Origin: Methylococcales bacterium
GTDB taxonomy: Bacteria > Pseudomonadota > Gammaproteobacteria > Methylococcales > Methylomonadaceae
Assembly: GCA_026399095.1 (NCBI GenBank)
Contig: JAPLRP010000006.1
Location: forward strand, 1-55,427
Direction of reading: 5' to 3'
DNA: 55,427 bases
The notes under the pieces: generated by a model
Database searches by the model: none
What the model was told of the DNA's origin: nothing
The model's input: the letters and a program-made list of their open reading frames with translations, nothing else
Shown here: in pieces, positions 19,101-28,226 of the stretch
Position numbering within the stretch: position 1 is the first letter of the stretch
Layout of the letters: each line of letters begins with the position of its first letter
Made by a program: the position numbers and the translations under genes

Positions 19101-20408
19101 CTAATAAGTTCTTTGACTAATTTCTTGATAGTGTCGCATTTTCTCACCTGTATAAATTTGGCGTGGCCTATAAATAGTAACTTGTTCGCCATGAATCATT
19201 TCGCGCCAATGAGCCAGCCATCCAGGCATACGACCAATTGCAAACAAAACAGTAAACATGTTGGTGGGAATACCGGCTGCACGTAAAATCAATCCAGAGT
19301 AAAAATCAACATTAGGATATAATTTTCTGGATATAAAATAATCATCTTTCAGCGCTATTTCTTCAATTCGTCTCGCAATATCCAACAACGGGTCATTGAT
19401 GCCGGGTTTATTAAGTAGCTTGTCACAATGCTGCTTTAATACTTGAGCTCGTGGATCAAAGTTTTTATAAACACGATGACCAAAGCCCATTAACCGACAC
19501 CCCGAATTCTTATCTTTAGCCTGATTAATAAATTCTGTTCCATCCCCCCCTTCAGCATGAATCTGTTCGAGCATTTTGATCACCTCTTGGTTGGCTCCAC
19601 CATGACGAGGCCCCCAAAGAGCAGCAATTCCTGCAGTAATAACCGCATAAACATTTGCCATACTTGAACCGGCAGTTCGCACAGAAGAAGTACTGCAGTT
19701 CTGCTCATGATCCGCATGCAGTATCAACAGCATATCAATTGCACGCACGATATCAGTATCCAGTTGATAATCACGTACAGGCGATGAAAACATCATATTC
19801 ATAAAGTTACTGGTATATTTGTACTTGATAGAAGGATATACCAATGGTTCACCAATTGATTTTTTATACGAAAATGCAGCGATAGTCCGTACTTGAGAAA
19901 CCAAATTAGCCACAATTTGTATTTCAGTCGTTTCATCCAATCGATCAGGTACTGGATAAAAAGTCGACAATGAAGCAACCATGGTGGTAAGTATCCCCAT
20001 AGGATGTGAACCACGAGGAAAGCCATTAAAAAAATGATGCATATCTTCATGAATAATTGAAGACTCATTAAGACGTGTCGAAAAACTTAACAATTGATCA
20101 GAGGTCGGCAATTCACCATAAAGCAGCAAATAAGAAACTTCTACAAATCGGGAATGTTCAGCCAATTCTTCTATCGGATAACCACGATACCGCAATATAC
20201 CTTTTTCACCATCTATATAAGTGATCGCGCTTTCACAGGCACCGGTATTACCATAACCATCATCCAAGGTTACATAGCCGGTTTGGGTACGTAATTTGGT
20301 AATATCAATAGCTTTTTCACCTTCAACACCCATATATGTTGGCAATGAATAGCTCTTATCGTCTAGTATTAAGGTAGCTGGATTTAACAGTTTTAATTTA
20401 TCGCTCAT
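19101..20408 (-). CDS. gltA: Citrate synthase GltA (type II)
   Basis: A 435-residue citrate synthase, close to the 427 of E. coli GltA. Active-site segments are visible: ADHEQNCSTSSVR, ALWGPRHGGANQEV, GFGHRVYKNFDPRA and PNVDFYSGLI. It condenses oxaloacetate with acetyl-CoA at the entry to the TCA cycle. A strong AGGAG precedes the ATG. It sits between the ATP-grasp/alpha-E fusion and the transglutaminase-DUF2126 gene, on the same strand, an odd place for a central metabolic gene. A hairpin upstream (20465-20491) may separate it from the DUF2126 transcript. Confidence 0.96.
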   Translation of the reverse strand: MSDKLKLLNPATLILDDKSYSLPTYMGVEGEKAIDITKLRTQTGYVTLDDGYGNTGACESAITYIDGEKGILRYRGYPIEELAEHSRFVEVSYLLLYGELPTSDQLLSFSTRLNESSIIHEDMHHFFNGFPRGSHPMGILTTMVASLSTFYPVPDRLDETTEIQIVANLVSQVRTIAAFSYKKSIGEPLVYPSIKYKYTSNFMNMMFSSPVRDYQLDTDIVRAIDMLLILHADHEQNCSTSSVRTAGSSMANVYAVITAGIAALWGPRHGGANQEVIKMLEQIHAEGGDGTEFINQAKDKNSGCRLMGFGHRVYKNFDPRAQVLKQHCDKLLNKPGINDPLLDIARRIEEIALKDDYFISRKLYPNVDFYSGLILRAAGIPTNMFTVLFAIGRMPGWLAHWREMIHGEQVTIYRPRQIYTGEKMRHYQEISQRTY

Positions 20409-20464
20409 TTAAATAGATCTCCTGGCAAAGTATTGTTAATACTCTATGATTGACTTATTGGACA

Positions 20465-20491
20465 CCGGGTTAGGCAAAAAACATAACCCGG
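20465..20491 (-). terminator. Hairpin between the DUF2126 gene and gltA
   Basis: CCGGGTTA (20465-20472) pairs with TAACCCGG (20484-20491) around an 11-base loop, 18 bases from the annotated boundary (after the DUF2126 stop and before gltA). No U-run follows on the minus strand, so it may be a terminator, an attenuator or an RNA-stability element. Confidence 0.4.
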
Positions 20492-20508
20492 CTGATAGCT
20501 TTAGTTGA

Positions 20509-23500
20509 TTAGCGATTCCGATGACGTAAATCCAAGGTAAATGGATATTCTGTACTCAATTCTTCCACAGGAGGCGCCATAGCTCTGGGAGCTTCATCAC
20601 TGATACTGAACTTTGCCAGCAACGGTTTATCAGATGCCGCAACCCGAGATGTCGCTAATGGTGGCCTAATTATAACCCCTGGCGTATGTCCATAATCCCA
20701 AAACCGTGTCATGCGTCGAGTTTCCGCTGCATAATCATTGACAGGAAAATCATCGTAACTACGACCACCAGGATGAGCAACATAATAGGTGCACCCACCC
20801 ACAGAACGGCCATTCCAAGTATCAATTACATCAAATACCAAAGGCACATGTGGAGCGATAGTTGGATGCAATGCTGAAGGTGGTTGCCATGCCCGGTAAC
20901 GCACGCCGGCAACAAATTCTCCTTTGCGTCCCGTATTACGCATCGGTAAACGCCTGCCATTACAGGTTATGACATAACGTCCCTCAGTATATCCCGTTAC
21001 CAGTACTTGTACACGCTCGACGGATGAATCCACATATCGCGCAGTGCCAGTACTGCTAACTTCTTCGCCCAGAACATGCCAAGGCTCAATCGCGAAACGC
21101 AATTCCAAATCAATACCGTCAATCAAGGCATTGCCATAGCGGGGAAAACGAAACTCGAAAAACGGTGCCAGCCATTCCAGATCAAAACCAAAACCTGCAC
21201 GCTGAAGGTCTTTAGTCACTTGTTTCATGTCTTCATGAACATAATGTGGCAACATAAATTGGTCATGCAATTCAGTTCCCCAACGGACTAAATCGTGCTT
21301 ATAAGGTTCACGCCAAAACCAGGCAATTAAAGAACGCAGCAACACAATTTGTACCAACGACATCTGAGCATGTGGTGGCATTTCAAAAGAACGCAATTCC
21401 AGAATGCCAAGCCTTCCTGTTGAACTATCTGGTGAATATAACTTATCAACACAAAATTCGGAGCGATGAGTATTCCCGGTTATATCTGTCAGCAAATGAC
21501 GTAGCAATCGGTCAACCAGCCAAGGCTCTGGAACTTCACCTTCAGGCATTTGTTGAAAGGCAATTTCCAGCTCATATAGTTTTTCATCACGACCTTCATC
21601 TACTCGGGGTGCTTGACTGGTAGGCCCTATAAACATACCCGAAAACAAATAAGACAAACCCGGATGATGCTGCCAATAAGTAATCAAACTACGTAATAAA
21701 TCGGGGCGACGTAAAAGCGGACTGTCAACCGGCATTTCCGCACCCATGGTAATATGATTACCTCCGCCAGTGCCAGTGTGGCGACCATCCTGCATAAACT
21801 TTTCAGTACCCAGTCTGGTAAGATGCGCTTGTTCGTAAATGATGGTATTTTTTTCAACCAACTCTTCCCACGTTTTAGATGGGTGAATATTGACTTCAAT
21901 TACGCCAGGATCAGGCGTAACCATTAAGCGTTCAATCCGATAATCCCGAGGCGGTTCATAACCTTCAAGCACGACCGGTAAAGCAAGACTTTCTGCGGTA
22001 GCTTCAATAGCAGCGACCAGTTCAAGATAATGCTCGAGTGTAGCCAACGGCGGCATAAAAACATACAAACGACCTTCTCGAGCTTCTATACACATAGCAG
22101 TGTGCGGAACCTCTACCTCTTCAGGTAAATCGTCACCAATTTCCTGTCCAATAATTTCAGGGTGTTCATTAATTTTAGGCTCAATATGGCTGTATCTACG
22201 TGTGACTTCACCATAATAATCGCCCAATTCCGGTAATTCGCCAAAGAGACTTTGAGGCTCTTGAGAGTCACGTTTGTCAGGTGCAACCCACGGCAGGCTC
22301 TCTAAAGGTAAACGCATGCCCATCGGGGAATTCCCGGGGATCAGAAACATTGCGTCTCGTCTAAAATCCCAAGGACCACTTTTCCAAACTTGTTCAGACC
22401 AATTCCACTTAATCGGCAAAGTAAAGCCTACCGGTTGATCTAACCCAACATCCAATAACTTGGTTAAGGTTTTACGTTCAATAGAATCTTTTAAATTACT
22501 TTTTAAAGGATCAATGTTTGTCGGTAAGGTGCCTTCTTGCCATAAATAATAAAAAGTATCTTCAAAAGCAGTCACTATGTACTTAGATTTAACACCCAAA
22601 CGCTGGCTAATTTGATAGATAAATTTTTGCGCCTGTTTTATCGTATGACCATAATCTTTATTAATGTCGGCCAGTAACGCCGGGTTCCGCCAAATAGACG
22701 TACCGTCTTTTCTCCAAAAAATACCATATTGCCAGCGTGGCAAAGGCTCTCCCGGATACCATTTACCTTGGCCATAATGGAGCATGGCTCCTTTTGCAAA
22801 CACATCTCTCAGACGAATGGTCAATTGTTGTGCACGCTCACGCTTATTTGCACCATCAGCGTGCGTATTCCATTCGTCGCCCTCCATGTCATCAACCGAA
22901 ACAAAGGTGGGCTCTCCTCCCATCGTCAGGCGAACATCATCCTCCAACAAACGTTTATCAACCGCTTTTCCAAGTGCATCAATGTGGAACCACTGTTCAT
23001 CAGTATAAGGCTTGGTTACTCTAGGATCTTCGTGCAAACGATCTACTGCGTTGCTAAATTCAAATTCTACTTCACATTTATCTGTGCCTCCGGTTACTGG
23101 TGCGGCACTAATTGGATCAGGCGTACAAGCCAGAGGAATATGACCCTCACCAGCCAATAAACCAGAGGTTGGATCTAGCCCAATCCAACCAGCACCAGGC
23201 ACATAAACTTCTGTCCACGCATGTAAATCAGTAAAGTCCTGTTCCGGACCGGACGGTCCATCCAGTGACTTTATATCTGCCGTCAACTGAACCAGATACC
23301 CGGATACAAAACGTGCAGCCAAACCAAGATGTCTCAGTGCCTGCACCAAAAGCCATGCTGAATCACGACATGAACCACTGCGTATTTTAAGTGTTTCTTC
23401 AGCACTTTGGACACCCACTTCCATACGGATGTTATAGCTTATTGCTTCAAAAACAATGCGATTAATATAAACCAAAAAATCGTTTATAGAACGCTTACTG

Positions 23501-23907
23501 GTATCTAATTCTTTTACCCATTCTGTTAATAAAGGGCCTTTTTCAGATAACTCAAGATAGGGTTGTAGCTCTTTTAGAGTCAGTGAATCGTAAGTAAATG
23601 GATAGTTCTCAGCATATTCCTCAACAAAAAAATCAAACGGATTTATCACTGTCATATCAGCAATGACTTCTACTTCAACGCTAAGTTTTTGGCATTTATC
23701 AGGAAAAACAACCCGCGCAACAATATTACCAAAAGGATCTTGTTGCCAATTAATAAAATGATTTTTTGGTTCAATACGCAACGCATAGGCCTTAATAGGC
23801 GTACGACTATGAACTGCCGGACGAAGTCTAAAGACATGAGGGGACAAAGACACAGGTCTATCAAAGTTGTATATCGTTTTGTGACGAATGGCGACACGTA
23901 TGGTCAT
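20509..23907 (-). CDS. Large transglutaminase-DUF2126 protein
   Basis: A 1132-residue protein with a transglutaminase-like N-terminal domain (1-90), a catalytic core with Cys180 in SGSCRDSAWLL, His229 in TDLHAWTEVY and Asp245 in GLDPTSG, and a long DUF2126 region from about 300 to the C-terminus. The latter includes DVRLTMGGEPTFVSVDD (amidoligase-like start), NIHPSKTWEEL and TGGGNHITMG, a Gly-rich stretch resembling the amidoligase fold proposed for this family. Known relatives co-occur with ATP-grasp/alpha-E genes. It would thus couple an amide-cleaving or transferring domain with an amide-forming one. The reaction has not been shown. Start ATG at 23907. Confidence 0.9.
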   Translation of the reverse strand: MTIRVAIRHKTIYNFDRPVSLSPHVFRLRPAVHSRTPIKAYALRIEPKNHFINWQQDPFGNIVARVVFPDKCQKLSVEVEVIADMTVINPFDFFVEEYAENYPFTYDSLTLKELQPYLELSEKGPLLTEWVKELDTSKRSINDFLVYINRIVFEAISYNIRMEVGVQSAEETLKIRSGSCRDSAWLLVQALRHLGLAARFVSGYLVQLTADIKSLDGPSGPEQDFTDLHAWTEVYVPGAGWIGLDPTSGLLAGEGHIPLACTPDPISAAPVTGGTDKCEVEFEFSNAVDRLHEDPRVTKPYTDEQWFHIDALGKAVDKRLLEDDVRLTMGGEPTFVSVDDMEGDEWNTHADGANKRERAQQLTIRLRDVFAKGAMLHYGQGKWYPGEPLPRWQYGIFWRKDGTSIWRNPALLADINKDYGHTIKQAQKFIYQISQRLGVKSKYIVTAFEDTFYYLWQEGTLPTNIDPLKSNLKDSIERKTLTKLLDVGLDQPVGFTLPIKWNWSEQVWKSGPWDFRRDAMFLIPGNSPMGMRLPLESLPWVAPDKRDSQEPQSLFGELPELGDYYGEVTRRYSHIEPKINEHPEIIGQEIGDDLPEEVEVPHTAMCIEAREGRLYVFMPPLATLEHYLELVAAIEATAESLALPVVLEGYEPPRDYRIERLMVTPDPGVIEVNIHPSKTWEELVEKNTIIYEQAHLTRLGTEKFMQDGRHTGTGGGNHITMGAEMPVDSPLLRRPDLLRSLITYWQHHPGLSYLFSGMFIGPTSQAPRVDEGRDEKLYELEIAFQQMPEGEVPEPWLVDRLLRHLLTDITGNTHRSEFCVDKLYSPDSSTGRLGILELRSFEMPPHAQMSLVQIVLLRSLIAWFWREPYKHDLVRWGTELHDQFMLPHYVHEDMKQVTKDLQRAGFGFDLEWLAPFFEFRFPRYGNALIDGIDLELRFAIEPWHVLGEEVSSTGTARYVDSSVERVQVLVTGYTEGRYVITCNGRRLPMRNTGRKGEFVAGVRYRAWQPPSALHPTIAPHVPLVFDVIDTWNGRSVGGCTYYVAHPGGRSYDDFPVNDYAAETRRMTRFWDYGHTPGVIIRPPLATSRVAASDKPLLAKFSISDEAPRAMAPPVEELSTEYPFTLDLRHRNR

Positions 23908-24244
23908 AATCAGTTTTCCTATTGCCCGATGGTTAGTTTGGCTTTTCTCAACAACTGCGTTGAATTAATAAGCTACATGTAATAGTGTTAGCATGAATTG
24001 TTCCAAAATATAATTTTATCAAAACAAAAAAATAAACCTATTAATAGCCTTGTTAGCTGACTAAACCTAAACGACTTTGGCTCGTTGTGTTATTCACAAC
24101 AATCAAACTCAAACTTTTTAATGCCCTACTTAAACGTAATATAAGTATTTCAGTTTCATTTATTCCAATTGGAACTTGTCGTTAGCGATCAAAAGGCCAT
24201 TCACTTCTAGTGTGATTTAAGTTTATCTAGACCAATCTTACTTT
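23908..24244. other. Intergenic stretch upstream of the DUF2126 gene
   Basis: 337 AT-rich bases between the start of the DUF2126 gene and the stop of the membrane protein gene. The DUF2126 promoter must be here or further up. No coding frame or structured RNA is evident. Confidence 0.5.
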
Positions 24245-25291
24245 TTATTTTGAAAAGGCAATAAAGCGACGATAAGGTGACTCACCCTTCCAAGTTATAG
24301 ACTCAGTGTAATAGTGCATTAAAGCCAGATAACCCAATAAGCCTAGCGTTATCGCTTTGCGAATATCGATGCCAAACAAGTATTCTGTTAATGCGCTAAC
24401 CAGATTATCGCCATAAGCCTGTAAAACAAAGGCCAAAACAAATGAACACAATGGCAGCACAATAAACACGCTGATATTTAATCGTGCAGCATAACGATAA
24501 AGAAAATTTTGAGGATGTTTATGATGCTTGTTGTAATCATGGGTTATATAAAATGAATAGGCCGTTGCATCATGCACCAATCTCGGCACAAGAATGGCCA
24601 AAAAATAATAGTGCTGTACAAAAAAATAAAAACTGCTTATAACCAGCAAAATATTGGACCATAGAAACCATTTACCGAAGTTATTGTTTACATAACGCTG
24701 ACAATAAAATGCACTTAATATCAGACTTAAACATAATAAAGTTGCACTTTGTTTAATCCATTCTGCTTGCTGGGGCTCAAGACTGTTTTTTAGAAAAATA
24801 CCAATATAAACACATAAACCTGCAGCCACGCTTAACACTAATAAAAGATAAAATGCCCAGTTTGGCAGGCGACAAATACCTCTAACAACTCCATGCTGCT
24901 GTTTAAGCACATGATATACTGTCCAAGCCGCAACAAAAATATAAAAGATTTGATAAGGAATAAATAAACTCCCAAGGCCAAATACAATAGCTATAGCAAT
25001 AGTCATTGCCATAAGATTACGCTGATAGTATTTCAAATAGTCTATGCTGCCTATCAATACAAATGTGCTGGCGAGAATATGTGGCGTTCCAAACAAAATC
25101 TGAAATAATAAAAAATGGGTAGGTTTAGTGGGTAAATTTTCTCTTAAAAAACCATGCCAAAACAAAACATCAGCTATTTGTAAAAGAAAGCATAATGGAA
25201 TAATGGCATACAAGCTCAATAAGACCCTAAATGAGACCGTCAACTTATTTTCAATGGGTACTTCTTGATTTATAAGGATGTGTGCTGACAT
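24245..25291 (-). CDS. Histidine-rich polytopic membrane protein, function unknown
   Basis: 348 residues from ATG 25291, chosen because AGAGG lies eight bases upstream; the frame is open to 25378, but that would overlap the divergent HIT gene. About nine hydrophobic segments are seen. Conserved-looking polar residues lie at their edges: GTPHILAS (His71), VYHVLKQQHG (His127, His133), VQHYY (His227), LVHDATAYSFYITHD (His240, His251), KHHKH (256-259), and MHYYTESITWKG (His326) near the C-terminus. Clusters like these recall membrane di-metal enzymes (desaturase or Brp/Blh-like), but I cannot assign a family. It may bind metal or quinone-like lipid. No neighbour suggests a pathway. Confidence 0.65.
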   Translation of the reverse strand: MSAHILINQEVPIENKLTVSFRVLLSLYAIIPLCFLLQIADVLFWHGFLRENLPTKPTHFLLFQILFGTPHILASTFVLIGSIDYLKYYQRNLMAMTIAIAIVFGLGSLFIPYQIFYIFVAAWTVYHVLKQQHGVVRGICRLPNWAFYLLLVLSVAAGLCVYIGIFLKNSLEPQQAEWIKQSATLLCLSLILSAFYCQRYVNNNFGKWFLWSNILLVISSFYFFVQHYYFLAILVPRLVHDATAYSFYITHDYNKHHKHPQNFLYRYAARLNISVFIVLPLCSFVLAFVLQAYGDNLVSALTEYLFGIDIRKAITLGLLGYLALMHYYTESITWKGESPYRRFIAFSK

Positions 25292-25368
25292 GAAGGTATC
25301 CTCTCGTTTATAGTTGTTATATTTTAAAACAGAAGATAAATTACTCTGAACTATTTTATTAAAAAAAT

Positions 25369-25791
25369 ATGAAGACATTATTTCAATTACATGCCAAGTT
25401 AAATCAAGATTGCATAAGCCTTGGTCGCTTCGATTTGTGCCAATTATTAATAATGAATGATAGCCAATATCCGTGGTTTATCCTTGTTCCTCAAATTGAC
25501 AATATCAAAGAAATATATCAGCTAACCAATACTGATCGCCTAACCCTATGCGAAGAATCAAATTATCTTGCAGAAAATCTGGCAACACTTTATAACGCAG
25601 ATAAAATGAATATTGCTGCAATAGGTAACTTGGTTCCACAACTTCACATCCATCATGTCGTTCGCTACCAAAACGACATAGCCTGGCCTGCGCCAATCTG
25701 GGGGAAATTTACCGCCATTCCTTATGCCCCTGAACAAATCACAGATACTATCAATCGCGTTAAAAAACAATTAATGACCTTAAAGAATTAA
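25369..25791 (+). CDS. HIT-family protein
   Basis: A 140-residue histidine-triad protein. The C-terminal active-site region reads PQLHIHHVVRYQND, a variant of the H-x-H-x-H triad in which the last two His are adjacent, as in a common proteobacterial HIT subfamily. Upstream, PWFILVPQ matches the second HIT strand. Members hydrolyse nucleotide conjugates (AMP-amide or ApnA-type). It ends three bases before cstA starts, so the two are probably one transcript. The substrate is unknown. Confidence 0.88.
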   Translation: MKTLFQLHAKLNQDCISLGRFDLCQLLIMNDSQYPWFILVPQIDNIKEIYQLTNTDRLTLCEESNYLAENLATLYNADKMNIAAIGNLVPQLHIHHVVRYQNDIAWPAPIWGKFTAIPYAPEQITDTINRVKKQLMTLKN

Positions 25792-25794
25792 ATC

Positions 25795-27864
25795 ATGAAT
25801 AAAACACTAAAAAATGCTATCTGGATTCTAATTGCTATCATTGGTGCTTCTTCAATCGGTGGCATTGCAATCACTCGTGGAGAAAATATTAACGCGCTTT
25901 GGTTCATAGCCGCAGCTCTTTGTGTTTATGCAATTGCATACCGCTTTTACGCAAGCTGGATTGCTACTACCGTTCTAATGATTGATGATACAAGATCTAC
26001 GCCAGCAGAGCGCCTTGATAACGGTCATGATTTTGTGCCCACCCACAAATGGATAGTATTTGGCCACCATTTCGCAGCCATCGCAGGCCCCGGTCCTTTA
26101 GTAGGACCGACACTGGCTGCACAGTTTGGTTATCTGCCCGGAACACTTTGGATATTATTTGGCGCAGTACTAGGCGGCTGTGTTCAAGATATGGTGACGT
26201 TATTTTTATCTACCCGACGTGACGCCAAAAGCTTGGGACAAATTGCACGCGAAGAATTGGGACCGCTCGGCGGAACGGCAGCCTTAATAGGCACGTTTGC
26301 CATTATGATTATCCTCATTGCCGTACTCGGACTAGTGGTAGTAAATGCAATGAAACATAGCCCATGGGCCACGTTTACCGTATCTGCAACCATTCCAATT
26401 GCCATGATTGTGGGCGTTTACATGCGTTTTATTCGTCCAGGCCAAGTCCTTGAAGCATCAGCTTTAGGGGTTATATTATTATTGTTATCTGTAGTGGGCG
26501 GTCGATTTATCGATCAACATGAAACCTTACGTTTACTTTTCAATCACGAGGGTTTGACATTGGCTTGGTGGGTAATGGGATACGGTTTTGCCGCAGCAAT
26601 TTTACCCGTCTGGTTGTTATTAGCCCCTCGTGATTACTTATCGACTTACATGAAACTAGGCACCATTTCCCTCTTGGCTGTGGCTATTATCATGCTACAA
26701 CCCAACATAAAAATGCCGGCAATCACTCAGTTTGTAGACGGCACAGGGCCTATTTTTGGGGGTAAATTATTTCCATTTGTCTTTATAACCATCGCGTGCG
26801 GCGCTATTTCAGGCTTTCACGCACTGATTGCTTCAGGAACCACACCCAAACTACTGAGTAATGAACGCGATATACGTATGATTGGCTATGGTGGTATGTT
26901 ATTGGAGTCATTTGTTGCCATGATGGCAATGATTGCTGCTACCGTGCTGGATCCCGGTGTGTTTTTTGCCATTAACAGTTCTGCAGGTGTCGTTGGTTCC
27001 GATGCTATTAATGCAGTCGCCAAAATATCTTCTTGGGGCTATCCGGTGACTGTAGAGCAAATGCAAAACCTTGCTCATCAAATGGGCGAAGCCACTTTGT
27101 TTGCTCGTACAGGAGGCGCACCCTCATTGGCAGTTGGAATGGCAAGTATTTTCGGCAGCGCATTTGGAGAGAGTCTACTGGCTTTGTGGTATCACTTTGC
27201 CATAATGTTTGAAGCTATCTTTATCTTAACAACTTTAGATGCAGGAACACGTGTTGGCCGTTTCATGTTACAGGATATGCTAGGTAATATCTGGCCCAAA
27301 ATGGGAGAAACCTCCTGGAGGCCTTCTGTTATATTTACCAGTGCTATTGTAGTATCAGGTTGGGGTTATTTTCTTTATATCGGTGTGATAGATCCAAATG
27401 GTGGCGTCAATATCTTATGGCCATTATTTGGAATTGCAAATCAAATGCTGGCAGCAATAGCACTTTCTGTAGCAACAGGCATTTTAGTAAAATCCGGTAA
27501 ATTAAAATATGCTTGGGTTACTGGTTTACCGCTTATCTGGCTAATTACCATTACCAGTTCAGCTGCATGGCAAAAAATTACCAGTGACGATATCCGTATC
27601 GGTTTTTTTTCCGCCGCCAATGATTTAACTCATAAACTGGCGAGTGGTCTTTTACCACCAGAAAAAGCATCTATTGCTCCTCAATTGATATTCAATCTAC
27701 ATTTAGATGCATGGCTAACGTTGTTTTTTGTTAGCTTACTATGGTTGATTATTTTTGATATGCTGCGTGTTTGTTCTCGGCACCTATCTGGTAAACCCGT
27801 ATTACCCTTAACGGAATCGGCGCATATTCCAAGCCCTTCAGTCGAAGATTGGGTTAGGGATTAA
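25795..27864 (+). CDS. cstA: Carbon starvation protein CstA (pyruvate/peptide transporter family)
   Basis: A 689-residue inner-membrane protein with about 16-18 hydrophobic segments, close to the 701 of E. coli CstA. Family landmarks are HHFAAIAGPGPLVGPTLAAQFGYLPG, GGCVQDMVTLFLS and FHALIASGTTPKLLSNE. Members (CstA, BtsT) take up pyruvate or peptides. The stop overlaps the ATG of ybdD by one base (TTAATG), and the HIT gene is three bases upstream. Carbon-source control cannot be read from this sequence. Confidence 0.93.
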   Translation: MNKTLKNAIWILIAIIGASSIGGIAITRGENINALWFIAAALCVYAIAYRFYASWIATTVLMIDDTRSTPAERLDNGHDFVPTHKWIVFGHHFAAIAGPGPLVGPTLAAQFGYLPGTLWILFGAVLGGCVQDMVTLFLSTRRDAKSLGQIAREELGPLGGTAALIGTFAIMIILIAVLGLVVVNAMKHSPWATFTVSATIPIAMIVGVYMRFIRPGQVLEASALGVILLLLSVVGGRFIDQHETLRLLFNHEGLTLAWWVMGYGFAAAILPVWLLLAPRDYLSTYMKLGTISLLAVAIIMLQPNIKMPAITQFVDGTGPIFGGKLFPFVFITIACGAISGFHALIASGTTPKLLSNERDIRMIGYGGMLLESFVAMMAMIAATVLDPGVFFAINSSAGVVGSDAINAVAKISSWGYPVTVEQMQNLAHQMGEATLFARTGGAPSLAVGMASIFGSAFGESLLALWYHFAIMFEAIFILTTLDAGTRVGRFMLQDMLGNIWPKMGETSWRPSVIFTSAIVVSGWGYFLYIGVIDPNGGVNILWPLFGIANQMLAAIALSVATGILVKSGKLKYAWVTGLPLIWLITITSSAAWQKITSDDIRIGFFSAANDLTHKLASGLLPPEKASIAPQLIFNLHLDAWLTLFFVSLLWLIIFDMLRVCSRHLSGKPVLPLTESAHIPSPSVEDWVRD

Positions 27865-28061
27865 TGTCAACCAAACTTAAAGCATTCTGGCGATTTATAA
27901 GGTGTCTGTCTGGTGATGATGCTTACGAACGATACCTGAAAAACCATGCCAGATATCACAAAACTAATACAGACCATAACTGTCATGGCCCTTTAAGTAA
28001 AGCCGATTTTTTTAAACAATGGCAAGATGAAAAATGGAACGGCATTAAGCGCTGTTGTTAG
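27864..28061 (+). CDS. YbdD/YjiX family protein (DUF466)
   Basis: A 65-residue protein with the family features LSGDDAYERYLKN, a H-x6-H region and a C-terminal FFKQWQDEKWNGIKRCC. DUF466 proteins are encoded directly after cstA or btsT genes in many proteobacteria and are thought to assist the transporter. Here it overlaps the cstA stop by one base. The paired terminal cysteines are unusual-looking but may be normal for the family. Confidence 0.9.
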   Translation: MSTKLKAFWRFIRCLSGDDAYERYLKNHARYHKTNTDHNCHGPLSKADFFKQWQDEKWNGIKRCC

Positions 28062-28226
28062 CTCTAATTAGCCCCCCCGTCATTATATGAACTTATAAGC
28101 AGTAGACAACAGATATAATAAATTCCTTCTGACAACAACTGCTAAAGATTCACAGAATACCTATCAATTAATTTTTGAATCTGTGGCGATTTATTTATTA
28201 TAATTTAACCCCATTAAATTCAGTTA

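Noticed and set aside
22729-23160. Overlapping plus-strand frames of 74-143 residues
   Set aside because: They lie opposite the conserved transglutaminase core of the DUF2126 protein and are shadows.
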